Assembly: GCA_016195825.1 (NCBI GenBank)
Contig: JACPYV010000165.1
Span: forward strand, 1-35,647
Direction of reading: 5' to 3'
Source: Burkholderiales bacterium
Lineage (GTDB): Bacteria; Pseudomonadota; Gammaproteobacteria; Burkholderiales; Burkholderiaceae_C
Length of the DNA: 35,647 nucleotides
In this document: in pieces, positions 17,791-26,074 of the stretch
Numbering within the stretch: the stretch's first letter is position 1
Layout: the number at the start of each line of letters is the position of its first letter
Program-made: the position numbers and the translations under genes
The notes under the pieces: model-generated
Told to the model about the DNA's origin: nothing
Databases searched by the model: none
Seen by the model: the letters and a program-made list of their open reading frames with translations, nothing else

Positions 17791-17800
17791 GGCTGCGATC
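17768..17800. other. Perfect 9-bp inverted repeat spanning the SDR stop codon, upstream of the LysR gene
   Basis: GATCGCAGC at 17768-17776 and GCTGCGATC at 17792-17800 are separated by 15 bases that include the TAA stop. The LysR-family ATG follows 9 bases later. It can form a hairpin that might reduce read-through into the regulator gene, or be a protein-binding dyad for autoregulation. No T-run follows, so it is not a standard terminator. Confidence 0.5.
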
Positions 17801-17808
17801 ATTCAACG

Positions 17809-18765
17809 ATGTCGGATCCCCGCTCAGACCGTTTTGTCCGCTCGCACCTGAAGACCCGCCAGCTCGTGCTGCTGGTGGAGTTGGGGCGGCACGGGTCGAT
17901 CCTGCATGCCGCGCAGGCCGCCAACCTGACGCAGCCGGCCGCTTCCAAGTTGCTGGCAGACCTGGAGCATGCGCTGGGCGTGAAGCTCTTCGAGCGCCTG
18001 CCGCGCGGCGTGGCGCCGACCTGGTACGGCGAGGTCATGATCCGCCGCGCCGGCGCTGCCCTGGCCGAGCTGGACGCCGGCCACCAGGAGGTCATGGAGC
18101 TGCTGGCCGGCCTCAGCGGCCGCGTGGCGGTCGGTGCTGTGCTGACGCCGTCGACGACGCTGCTGCCGGCCGCCGTCATCGCGCTGAAGGCCCGCCAGCC
18201 CCGCGTGCACGTGTCCATCATGGTGGACACCAGCAAGCCCATGATCCAGCTGCTGCAGAAGGGTGAGCTGGACCTCGTGCTCGGCCGGGTGCTGGACAGT
18301 GAGTCCGCCGCCCAGCTCAGCTTCGAGCCGCTAACCGACGAGCCGCATTGCCTGGTCGTGCGCGCGGGCCACCCGCTGGCGGGCCGCGGCGACCTCAGCC
18401 TGCCTGAGCTGGCCTTGCAGAGCTGGATCCTGCCGCCGAGTGGCAGCATCCTGCGCGACCGGCTGACCGCGCTCTTCCTGACGGCCGGACTGGACCAGCC
18501 GCAGCAGGCCGTCGAAACCCTTTCCCTGCCCGTCGTGACCAGCCTGCTGGCGCAGTCCGATATGGTCTCGGCGTTGCCGGTGGAGCTGGCACGGCCGTAC
18601 CTGGACACGGGCCTGCTGACGGTACTGGAAGTCGATCTCGGCCTGCGCATGGATGCCTACGGCATCGTCACGCGTCGCGGACACCAGCTCTCGCCCGGCG
18701 CGGAGCTGATGCTGACCTGCCTGCGTGAAGAGGTGCGGCGGCGCGGCATCGGCGCCCCGGCCTGA
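17809..18765 (+). CDS. LysR-family transcriptional regulator, GbpR-like
   Basis: A 318-residue LysR-type regulator. The winged helix-turn-helix occupies about 12-75 (GSILHAAQAANLTQPAASKLL, then LGVKLFERLPRGV) and the periplasmic-binding-like effector domain about 100-300. The N-terminal phrase FVRSHLKTRQLVLLVELGRHGS and the effector domain resemble GbpR, known from Azospirillum and Agrobacterium to control galactose/arabinose-binding protein genes in response to those sugars. It is the last gene of the galactan operon, 18 bases after the SDR stop, and converges on the RpiR gene with 24 bases between. Likely it regulates this operon with galactose or arabinose as signal; this is inferred from similarity and position. 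Confidence 0.88.
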   Translation: MSDPRSDRFVRSHLKTRQLVLLVELGRHGSILHAAQAANLTQPAASKLLADLEHALGVKLFERLPRGVAPTWYGEVMIRRAGAALAELDAGHQEVMELLAGLSGRVAVGAVLTPSTTLLPAAVIALKARQPRVHVSIMVDTSKPMIQLLQKGELDLVLGRVLDSESAAQLSFEPLTDEPHCLVVRAGHPLAGRGDLSLPELALQSWILPPSGSILRDRLTALFLTAGLDQPQQAVETLSLPVVTSLLAQSDMVSALPVELARPYLDTGLLTVLEVDLGLRMDAYGIVTRRGHQLSPGAELMLTCLREEVRRRGIGAPA

Positions 18766-18789
18766 GCCCCCGGCGGGGTTCACGTCGCG

Positions 18790-19854
18790 TCAGAGGGACG
18801 CCTGTGTCTCAGCAGCGGCAGGGCGGCGTGGTGCCGGTGAGGCCGCGACGTCCTGGGGCAGTTCGGCCAGCAGTAGTTGCAGCATCAGCGTGGCCAGCAA
18901 TGTCGGTGCAGTGGCGGGCTCGGGGCCGGTGACCAGTTGCAGCGCGTGCGCGCCGGGCTGGTGAGCCTGCGTGATGAGCACCGTGGTGGCGGCCGTTCCC
19001 GGGCTGTCACCTAGGGCCAGGCAGACGGGCGCGCCGGGCCGGTCGCTGCCCTGCACTGGGCGTGCCGGCAGGCCCAGGCGCCACAGCGTGTGCAAGGCCA
19101 GGTCTCGCAGCGGAGCGCGGGCAGCGTCGGCCAGCACGTCGATCTGGCGGGCCTGGGCCAGCAACAGCGCGGCCTGAGTCAACCGGGCCCGATCGACGTG
19201 GCCGAGTGCCTGCAGGCTGCGCGCCAGCAACGGGTGGCCGGCTGGGGCTTCGCTGTGGGCACTCGGAGGGGCCAGGCTCTCGGCCAGCGCACGCTTGAAG
19301 GTCTTCACGCCGTCGAAGCCCAGCGCGCGGCAAAAGCGGATGACCTGCGGCTGGCTGACGTCCGCCGCCTCGGCCAGCCGGGCCGTGGCCGTGTCCAGCG
19401 CGGCGCCGGGGTTGGCGAGCACCACGTCGGCCACGCGGCGCTCACAGCGGGTGAGGCGGTCGTAGGCGGCGCGGATCTGGGCGCAGACGGCGCCGCTGGC
19501 GGGCGTGTGCAGGGCCAGGTCCAGCGCGCGAGCGGCGCCGGCCCAGCCGGAGGCGTCTTCCGGCGCGAGGCGCAGCGCGCGGGCCTGCGGCACCGTGCAC
19601 AGTGTGGCCAGGCCCAGGCGCTGGCGCAGCGCATCAGCCGCCAGCTCGGTGTCGCACATCAGCACGGCGTGGCGCACCGGGCGGTGTAGCCCGGCGAGGG
19701 CGTCGGCCAGCGCGGGCGCGAGTTGCGCACCATCCACGGTGGGCTCGTCGCGCACGTGGGCGCGGCGGCCGTCGGCGTGCAGCAGCAGCGTGCGCAGCCG
19801 CCCGCCTTGCCAGCAGGCCAGCAGCCGGGGCCAGGGCGCCGCGTCGGTGCTCAC
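18790..19854 (-). CDS. RpiR-family transcriptional regulator with an unusual N-terminal domain
   Basis: Predicted 354 residues from the GTG at 19854, which overlaps the MFS stop in a GTGA arrangement; an upstream extension would lie inside the MFS gene. Residues about 125-195 form the RpiR helix-turn-helix domain (LTRCERRVADVVLANPG, then AEAADVSQPQVIRFCRALGF). The C-terminal part (about 215-335) is a short, weakly conserved SIS sugar-phosphate-binding domain. The first 120 residues are not part of normal RpiR proteins, where the helix-turn-helix comes first. Their start (RLLACWQGGRLRTLLL) resembles the phosphate-binding start of ASKHA sugar kinases such as DgoK, but the catalytic Asp is missing. 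As the last gene of the alpha-glucan operon it probably senses a hexose phosphate. Confidence 0.82.
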   Translation of the reverse strand: MSTDAAPWPRLLACWQGGRLRTLLLHADGRRAHVRDEPTVDGAQLAPALADALAGLHRPVRHAVLMCDTELAADALRQRLGLATLCTVPQARALRLAPEDASGWAGAARALDLALHTPASGAVCAQIRAAYDRLTRCERRVADVVLANPGAALDTATARLAEAADVSQPQVIRFCRALGFDGVKTFKRALAESLAPPSAHSEAPAGHPLLARSLQALGHVDRARLTQAALLLAQARQIDVLADAARAPLRDLALHTLWRLGLPARPVQGSDRPGAPVCLALGDSPGTAATTVLITQAHQPGAHALQLVTGPEPATAPTLLATLMLQLLLAELPQDVAASPAPRRPAAAETQASL

Positions 19855-21071
19855 TTGAAGAGGCCGATGTGGCGCCAGCCGTAGAGCGCGATGCCGGCGT
19901 AGCACAGCGCCGGCACGCCGAACGAAGCCTGCAGGCCGATCACGTCAGCCGCGTGGCCCTGCACGAGCGGCAGTAGAGCGCCGCCGACGATGGCCATGCA
20001 CAGCAGGCCCGAGCCCTGCGCCGTCTGCCCGCTCAAGCCGTGTACAGCCATGCTGAAGATGGTGGGGAACATGATGGAGTTGCACAGGCCCACGGCCAGC
20101 AGCGCCCACATCGCGACCGGGCCGTGCGTGGCCACACCCACGCCGATCAGCAGCACTGCCAGCGTCGCGTGCGCAGCCAGCAGCCGGCCCGGTGCCATGA
20201 AGCGCATCAGCCCCACGCCGACGAAGCGGCCCACCATGGCGCCGCCCCAGTACAGGCTCAAGTAGGGCGCGGCCTGGGCGGCGGTCAGGCTGGCGGCGTC
20301 CTGGATGAAGTTGATGAGCAGGCTGCCGATGCTCACCTCGGCGCCGACGTACAGGAAGATCGCGACGACACCCCACAGCAGGTGCGGGTGGGTGCGCGCC
20401 ACGGTGACGGCGGACGCGGTGGTCGGCGTGGCGTCGTCGGCGATGCGCGGCAGGCGGGCCAGCGCGAACAGGCCGGCCAGCACCAGCAGCGTGGCGGCGA
20501 GTGCGAGGTAGGGGCCTTGCACGCGGCCAGTCGCGCCATCAAACGAAGCCGGCAGGATCAGCACGCCCAGTGCCGGTGCCACGGCCGTGCCCAGCGAGTT
20601 GAACGCCTGCGTCAGCGTGAGCCGGCTGGACGCGGTGCGCGGGTCGCCCAACGCAGCCACGTAGGGGTTGGCCGCGACCTGCAGCACCGTGATGCCGGCG
20701 GCCAGCACGAAGAAGGCCAAGAGGAAGAGGGTGTAGCCGGTGCTCACCGCCGGCAGGAAGAGCAGGCAGCCCGCCGCCGCGACGGCCAGGCCCGCCACGG
20801 CGCCGCGCTGGTAGCCCAGGCGCTGCACGAGCCGCCCGGCCGGCAGCGAGACCAGGAAATAGGCGCCGAAGAAGCAGAACTGCACCAGCATGGCTTGCAG
20901 GTAGCTCAGCGTGTAGAGCGCCTTCAGGTGCGGGATGAGGACGTCGTTCAACGCCGTCAGCAGGCCCCACATGAAGAACAGCAGCGTGACGATGGCGAGT
21001 GGTGCGCGGCTTTGCGCGGCAGGCGCGGGCAGGGCGGAGGAGGCGGTGGTCATGACGTCAGGGGATCGCAT
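19851..21071 (-). CDS. MFS sugar permease, FucP/GluP type
   Basis: A 406-residue major-facilitator protein with about 12 membrane segments. FFMWGLLTALNDVLIPHLK at the first helix, GAYFLVSLPAGRLVQRLGYQ, LQVAANPYVAALG and LTLTQAFNSLG place it in the FHS family (fucose:H+ symporter/glucose-galactose transporter); LQVAANP is closer to GluP-type proteins. It should bring a monosaccharide, most likely glucose freed by the GH97 and GH13 enzymes, across the inner membrane. The ATG at 21071 shares its A with the GH97 stop (TGATG); ATG 21053 is a shorter alternative. The stop overlaps the RpiR gene start. Confidence 0.93.
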   Translation of the reverse strand: MRSPDVMTTASSALPAPAAQSRAPLAIVTLLFFMWGLLTALNDVLIPHLKALYTLSYLQAMLVQFCFFGAYFLVSLPAGRLVQRLGYQRGAVAGLAVAAAGCLLFLPAVSTGYTLFLLAFFVLAAGITVLQVAANPYVAALGDPRTASSRLTLTQAFNSLGTAVAPALGVLILPASFDGATGRVQGPYLALAATLLVLAGLFALARLPRIADDATPTTASAVTVARTHPHLLWGVVAIFLYVGAEVSIGSLLINFIQDAASLTAAQAAPYLSLYWGGAMVGRFVGVGLMRFMAPGRLLAAHATLAVLLIGVGVATHGPVAMWALLAVGLCNSIMFPTIFSMAVHGLSGQTAQGSGLLCMAIVGGALLPLVQGHAADVIGLQASFGVPALCYAGIALYGWRHIGLFK

Positions 21072-23113
21072 CAAGGAGTGGGCGTGAAGCGGATGGCCTG
21101 GCCGCCGCCGGGCGCGAGGTTCAGTGGAAGCGTGTCGGTGGACTGCACGATCTTGTGCTCGGCGACGAGGTCGAAGCGGGCCATGGCATCGCGGTAGTCG
21201 GCGTGGTCGCCGTCGCGGTAAATCTCGGCGCGGTAGCGGCGGCCGGGGGTGAGGAAGGCCAGTGGGAGCGTCAGCCTGCGGGCCTCGCCGTTAGTGATGG
21301 CGCCGACGTACCAGTCCTCGCTGCGGCGGTCCTTGCGGGCAATCGTCGCCACCTCACCGACCTCGCCGCGGATGACCTTCGTCGTCTCCCAGTCGGTCGG
21401 CACGTCCTTGATGAACTGGAAGGCCTGGGGCCAGCGTTCGTAGTGCTCGATGAGGTCCGGCACCATGGCTACGGGCGAGTACAGCACCACGTAGAGCGCC
21501 AGTTGCTTGGCCTGCGTGGAGTTGAGCTTGCGGTCACCGGCGCCGTTGAGGCTGACGATGCCGGGCGTGTAGTCCATCGGGCCGCTGAGCATGCGCGTGA
21601 AGACGAGGTTGACCTCGTGGTCTACCGGGTTGATGGGGTCGCCCCAGGCGTTGAACTCCTGGCCACGTGCGCCTTCGCGCGAGACCCAGTTCGGCCAGGT
21701 GCGGCGCAGGCCGGTGTCCTTCACCGGCTCGTGTGTGTCGATGGCGATGTGGTGCTTGGCCGCTTCCTGCACGGCGCGCACGAAATGGCGCACGCCTTCC
21801 TGCGACTCGGTGAAGCCGAAGTGCGTGCCATTGCCATTCGCGTTGGAGAACTGCGCGGTGCCGATGTCGGTCACGTAGCCGGACTTGATGACGTCCACCC
21901 ACAGCCCGGCGTAGAGCGCGTAGGCTGCGTTCATCTGCGCCTCGTAGCGCGCGACATTGCCGCCGGTCTCGTGGTGGCCTACGAGGCGCACGCCCTTGGC
22001 TTTGGCGTAGGCCGCCACGGCGTCGAGATCGAAGTCTGGCATGGACTTCAGGTAGTCGAAAGCCGAGCCGCTTCCGACCCAGTTGCCGTCCCAGCCGAGG
22101 TTCCAGCCTTCGACGAGAACACCGCGGAAGCCGTTGGCCGCGGCGAAATCGATGTGGCGTTTGGTGTTGGCCGTCGTCGCGCCATGCCTGGCGCCGCTGG
22201 CCCAGCTGGACTTGTCCAGGTGCATCTCCCACCACACACCGACGAACTTGCCCGGCTGGACCCAGCTCACGTCGCCCAGCCTATTGGGTTCGTTGAGGTT
22301 GAGCTCGAGATTGGACTCGTAGAGCGCGCCGGCCGAGTCGGCCACGCGCAGCGTGCGCCAGGGCGTGAAGAAGGCGCCCTGCTTGAAGACGGCCGCGCCG
22401 CTGCTGCTGGGCGCCAGCTGCGCGCGCAGCTTCTGGCCGCTGACCTTGCGCACCCACATGGCCGCGTAGTCCACCAGCGCCGCCTCGTGCAGCGCGAGGT
22501 GAACGCCGCTCTTCGTGCGCATCGTCAGCGGCGTGTTGGTCAGGCCCACCTCGGCCAGCGGCGTGCGGTTCACCGGGTACTCCAGCACGAGGGCTTCACC
22601 GGCCGGGATCCACCAGGCCGTGGCGGGCTCGGCGATGTCGAACTCGGTCAACTCATCGCTGATGCGGGCGATAGGCAGCTGCGGCTGCGCGGGCAGCTCG
22701 TAACGTAAGCCGAAGCCGTCATCGAAGACGCGAAAGCGCAGCCCCATCGCACGGCCGCCCTGGCCGGGCTGGGACAGCTCCACCATCAGCTCGCGGTAGT
22801 GGTTGCGCACGCGCCGGCTCTCGCCCCAGGGCTGCTCCCAGGTGTCGTCATGGTCTGTGGTCTGCTGGCCAACCAGCTTGAAGCCGCCGTCCAGCTGGTG
22901 GGCGTTGGTCAGCAGCAGGCCCAGGCGTGACGCGTTGACGAGCGGCTGGCCCTTGCGGTCCACGCGATAGGCCAAGCGGCCCTCGCCGGTGAGTTGCAGC
23001 GTGACGACGAGTTGCTGATTGGGCGACGTGACGGTGGCCAGCGTTTCGTCGGCGTGGGCTGCCACGCACATGAGGGCGGCCGAAAGGAAGGCGAAGAGGC
23101 GACGGTTCAGCAT
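21071..23113 (-). CDS. GH97 family alpha-glucosidase, exported
   Basis: A 680-residue enzyme with a signal peptide ending at AHA-DE. It has the N-terminal beta-sandwich, the TIM barrel (about 285-560) and a C-terminal beta domain of GH97. Residues matching the inverting alpha-glucosidase branch (Bacteroides SusB) are Glu382 in GHHETGG, Glu462 in DTHEPV, Glu480 in SREGARG and Glu486 in RGQEFNAW, the last corresponding to the general acid. The inverting set, rather than the Asp nucleophile of GH97 alpha-galactosidases, supports glucose release from maltodextrins. The ATG at 23113 overlaps the halogenase-like gene by seven bases; starting earlier would displace the signal peptide. Confidence 0.94.
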   Translation of the reverse strand: MLNRRLFAFLSAALMCVAAHADETLATVTSPNQQLVVTLQLTGEGRLAYRVDRKGQPLVNASRLGLLLTNAHQLDGGFKLVGQQTTDHDDTWEQPWGESRRVRNHYRELMVELSQPGQGGRAMGLRFRVFDDGFGLRYELPAQPQLPIARISDELTEFDIAEPATAWWIPAGEALVLEYPVNRTPLAEVGLTNTPLTMRTKSGVHLALHEAALVDYAAMWVRKVSGQKLRAQLAPSSSGAAVFKQGAFFTPWRTLRVADSAGALYESNLELNLNEPNRLGDVSWVQPGKFVGVWWEMHLDKSSWASGARHGATTANTKRHIDFAAANGFRGVLVEGWNLGWDGNWVGSGSAFDYLKSMPDFDLDAVAAYAKAKGVRLVGHHETGGNVARYEAQMNAAYALYAGLWVDVIKSGYVTDIGTAQFSNANGNGTHFGFTESQEGVRHFVRAVQEAAKHHIAIDTHEPVKDTGLRRTWPNWVSREGARGQEFNAWGDPINPVDHEVNLVFTRMLSGPMDYTPGIVSLNGAGDRKLNSTQAKQLALYVVLYSPVAMVPDLIEHYERWPQAFQFIKDVPTDWETTKVIRGEVGEVATIARKDRRSEDWYVGAITNGEARRLTLPLAFLTPGRRYRAEIYRDGDHADYRDAMARFDLVAEHKIVQSTDTLPLNLAPGGGQAIRFTPTP

Positions 23114-24624
23114 GTCTCGGTGTCTCGGGCTGCGGCGCAATGGGCCGCGATGAAGTCGGCGTGGCTTGGCATCTGCGCGACGCAGCGCTGGATGACGGCT
23201 TGGGTGTCGTCGAGATAGTCGTTGATCTCGCTATAGGGCAGTACCTCGGCCAGCGGGTGGTGGCCTTGCGGCTTGAGCCCCTGGCCATGCAGCACCTGCA
23301 GCCAGCCGACCTCGGAGAACAGCTCGTCGCCGTGGCGCACGATGCGGCCGGCGGCGCGCCAGAGGTCCAGCTTGTCCTGCAGCGTCTGCGGCACGGCCAT
23401 CGTGCGGACATGGTCCCAGAAGCCGCTGTCACTGCGCGTGGTGGCGTGGTAATGCAGGATCAGGAAATCGCGGATGCGCTCGGTCTCGACCTCGCTCTGG
23501 CGGTTGAACTCCGCGATGTCGGCCGGGTTGAAGCCCCGGTCCGGGAAAAACTGGATCAGCCGTGCGATGGCCGACTGCACGAGGTGGATGGAGGTCGACT
23601 CCAGCGGCTCCATGAAGCCGCTGGAAAGGCCGATGGCAACGACGTTGCGGTTCCAGACCTGGCGCCGCCGGCCGCTCTCGAAGCGCAGCACGCTCGGCTC
23701 GGCCAGCGCCTCGCCGTCGAGGTTGCGCATCAGGAGTGCCGCGGCCTCGTCGTCGCTCATTGCCTGGCTTGAATAGACATGACCGTTGCCGGTGCGGTGC
23801 TGCAGACCGATGCGCCATTGCCAACCCGCTGGCCGCGCGGTGGCGCGCGTGAACGGTGGAAATTCCCTGGCGAGCGCGCTCGGCACGACGACCGCGCGGT
23901 CACAGGGCAGCCAGTGGTTCCAGTGCTCGTAGCCGGTCTTCAGCGTCTGGGCGATGAGCAGGCCACGGAAGCCCGAGCAGTCGATGAAAAAATCGCCCGC
24001 TATCGCCGCGCCGCCTGCCAGGCGCACTGCGCTGACGTGGCCGTTCTCGTGCAGCTGCGCGTCCAGCACGCGGCCCTCGGTGCGCTGCACGCCGAGCTTT
24101 TCTGCGTAGCGGCGCAGGTAGCGCGCGTAGAGGCCGGCGTCGATGTGGAAGGCGTGGACGATCTCGGCCAGCGGCGAGCGACCGAGGCTGGGGTCGGCAC
24201 GCATGAAGCGGTGGGCGCGAGCGGCGGCGCCGTTGATGGAGTAGGCCCACAGATCCGGCGCGCGGCCGGCCTGTTGCATGCGCAGCCAGTAGTGGTGGAA
24301 GGGCAGGATGCTGGAGCGGTGGCCGATCTGGCCGAAGGCGTGCAGGTAGCGGTCGCCTATGGATCCCCAGTCACACAGCTCGATGCCGAGTTTGAAGGTG
24401 GCCTTCGTCTCGCGCATGAACTCGTCCTCGGTGATGCCCAGCAGCTGGTTGAACTGCCGGACCATCGGGATGGTCGACTCGCCCACGCCGACGGTGGCTA
24501 TCTCCTCGGACTCGACCAGCTTGATCGCCACGCGGCCGTTGGTGACCTTGGCGAGCGCCGCCGCCGTCATCCAGCCGGCGGTGCCGCCGCCAACGATGAC
24601 GACGGTGTTCAGGTTCTGCTGCAT
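23107..24624 (-). CDS. Flavin-dependent tryptophan-halogenase-like protein
   Basis: A 505-residue protein of the tryptophan halogenase family. The FAD-binding motif VVIVGGGTAGWMTA is at 8-21, GVGESTIP at 46-53, the lysine that forms the active halogenating species at Lys78 (TFKLG), and the Glu342-Ser343 pair in MEPLESTSIHL. The diagnostic WxWxIP motif appears as W268-Q-W270-R-I272-G273, with Pro replaced by Gly. No signal peptide is present, so it acts in the cytoplasm on reduced flavin. Members of this family recur beside TonB receptors in sugar-utilisation loci, where their substrate is not established. The ATG at 24624 is chosen because the Rossmann fold starts there. GH13 ends 7 bases upstream. 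Confidence 0.92.
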   Translation of the reverse strand: MQQNLNTVVIVGGGTAGWMTAAALAKVTNGRVAIKLVESEEIATVGVGESTIPMVRQFNQLLGITEDEFMRETKATFKLGIELCDWGSIGDRYLHAFGQIGHRSSILPFHHYWLRMQQAGRAPDLWAYSINGAAARAHRFMRADPSLGRSPLAEIVHAFHIDAGLYARYLRRYAEKLGVQRTEGRVLDAQLHENGHVSAVRLAGGAAIAGDFFIDCSGFRGLLIAQTLKTGYEHWNHWLPCDRAVVVPSALAREFPPFTRATARPAGWQWRIGLQHRTGNGHVYSSQAMSDDEAAALLMRNLDGEALAEPSVLRFESGRRRQVWNRNVVAIGLSSGFMEPLESTSIHLVQSAIARLIQFFPDRGFNPADIAEFNRQSEVETERIRDFLILHYHATTRSDSGFWDHVRTMAVPQTLQDKLDLWRAAGRIVRHGDELFSEVGWLQVLHGQGLKPQGHHPLAEVLPYSEINDYLDDTQAVIQRCVAQMPSHADFIAAHCAAARDTETC

Positions 24625-24631
24625 GTGGGCC

Positions 24632-26074
24632 TCACTGGATGAAGACACGCCAGCCCCAGGCAGGCAGGCTGAGCATGCCGCCGTCTTCCAGCCTGACCTC
24701 GGCGCCGCCATTGAAGTCGACGTAGAGGCCGGCGTGGCGCAGGCCCGTCAGCTTCACTTCTGCCGGCTGAGCCGACAGGTTGAACACAGCGACCACCTTG
24801 TCGCGGCCGTTGCCGCGCACGAAGCTGAAGACCTGCTTGGGCGCGCCGTTGGCGATGGGCTCCATGACGGCGCCGGCCGCGCCGTTCCAAAGCGCCGTGT
24901 TGCGCTTCTTCAGCGCGATGAGACGGCGGTAGAGATCGGCCTGTGGCGCGTCCTTCCAGGCGATGGGGTCGCGCTCGAAGAAGGCTAGGCGCCTGGTATT
25001 GCCGGCCTCCTGGCCGTTGTAGATCAAGGGCAGGCCTTCGCTGATGAAGCTCAGCACTGTCACCGCGTCGACGGCCGCGCCGAAGGTCTCGAATTCGGTG
25101 CCCTCCCACGCATTCTTGTCGTGGTTGGTCGTGTAGAGCATCCGGTAGGCGTCGCGCGGGTAGAACTTGCGATTCCAGGCGTAGTAGGGGTAGAGCGAGG
25201 TCGCGTCGGCGCGCCCCTCGGCGATCAGCTTCATTGCGTCCCACCAGCTCCAGGCATAGGTCGCGTCGAAGGCCTTGGCGTGCAGGTCGCGGCTCTCCCA
25301 TTCGGCGAGCAGGAAGACGGGCTTGACGGCGCGTAGCTCGCGCGCGGCCTGCTCCCAGAAGTCCAGCGGCGACAGGCCGGCAGCGTCGATTCGGTAGCCA
25401 TCGATGCCGGCCTCGCGCACCCAGTACAGCAGCGCCTGCGTCATGTAGCGGCGCAGTCCGGGTTGGTTGTAATCGAGGTCAATGATGTCGTCCCAGTCGT
25501 ACCAAGGCGTGGGGCGCAAGCCGCCGTGCTCGTCGCGGTCGTACCAGTCGGGGTGGCGCTTCACGAGCACGTTGTCCCATGCGGTGTGGTTGCCGACCCA
25601 GTCGAGGATGATCTTGAGACCGAGCGAATGCGCCGTGGCGACGAAGCGCTGGAGGTCGGCCAGCGTGCCGAACTCGGGATTCACGGCGAGGTAGTCGCTC
25701 ACCGCGTAGGGGCTGCCAAGGCTGCCCTTGCGGTTGACCTGGCCGATGGGGTGAATGGGCATCAGCCACAGGATGTCGACGCCCAGGTTCTTCAGGCGCG
25801 GCAGTTGGGCTTCGGCGGCGCGCAACGTGCCTTCGGGCGTGAACTGGCGCGTGTTGATCTGGTAAAGCGTCGCGTTGCGCGCCCAACTGGGGTGCTGGAC
25901 ATGGACGTAGGGCTTGGGCTGGTACGCGCTCGGGGGTGGTGCGGCAAAGGCCGAGGCGACGCACAGCAGCGCGGCGATGAACGCGCGAAAGAAGGTGGGG
26001 ATCACGGCGGGCGGTCGTAGGCAGGACGGGCCGCGCCCGGCCGGCGAACCGGTCAGGCGCGGTTCGGGACTCAT
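24632..26074 (-). CDS. GH13 alpha-amylase family enzyme, exported
   Basis: A 480-residue GH13 enzyme acting on alpha-1,4-glucans. The four conserved regions are visible: I DWVGNHTA (158-165), II GYRIDAA with nucleophile Asp230, III LLAEWES with acid/base Glu258, IV TTNHDKN with Asp319. Catalytic barrel and C-terminal beta domain fit a small periplasmic maltodextrin-hydrolysing amylase. The ATG at 26074 shares its A with the TonB-receptor stop (TGATG), but this places the hydrophobic signal (FFRAFIAALLCVASAFA) after a 28-residue lead. A GTG at 26005 gives a normal signal peptide and may be the true start. Confidence 0.93.
   Translation of the reverse strand: MSPEPRLTGSPAGRGPSCLRPPAVIPTFFRAFIAALLCVASAFAAPPPSAYQPKPYVHVQHPSWARNATLYQINTRQFTPEGTLRAAEAQLPRLKNLGVDILWLMPIHPIGQVNRKGSLGSPYAVSDYLAVNPEFGTLADLQRFVATAHSLGLKIILDWVGNHTAWDNVLVKRHPDWYDRDEHGGLRPTPWYDWDDIIDLDYNQPGLRRYMTQALLYWVREAGIDGYRIDAAGLSPLDFWEQAARELRAVKPVFLLAEWESRDLHAKAFDATYAWSWWDAMKLIAEGRADATSLYPYYAWNRKFYPRDAYRMLYTTNHDKNAWEGTEFETFGAAVDAVTVLSFISEGLPLIYNGQEAGNTRRLAFFERDPIAWKDAPQADLYRRLIALKKRNTALWNGAAGAVMEPIANGAPKQVFSFVRGNGRDKVVAVFNLSAQPAEVKLTGLRHAGLYVDFNGGAEVRLEDGGMLSLPAWGWRVFIQ

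Noticed and set aside
21155..22708. 517-residue plus-strand frame opposite GH97
   Set aside because: Composition is Val/Ala/Arg/Gly/His-rich and shadow-like; the minus strand has all GH97 catalytic residues.
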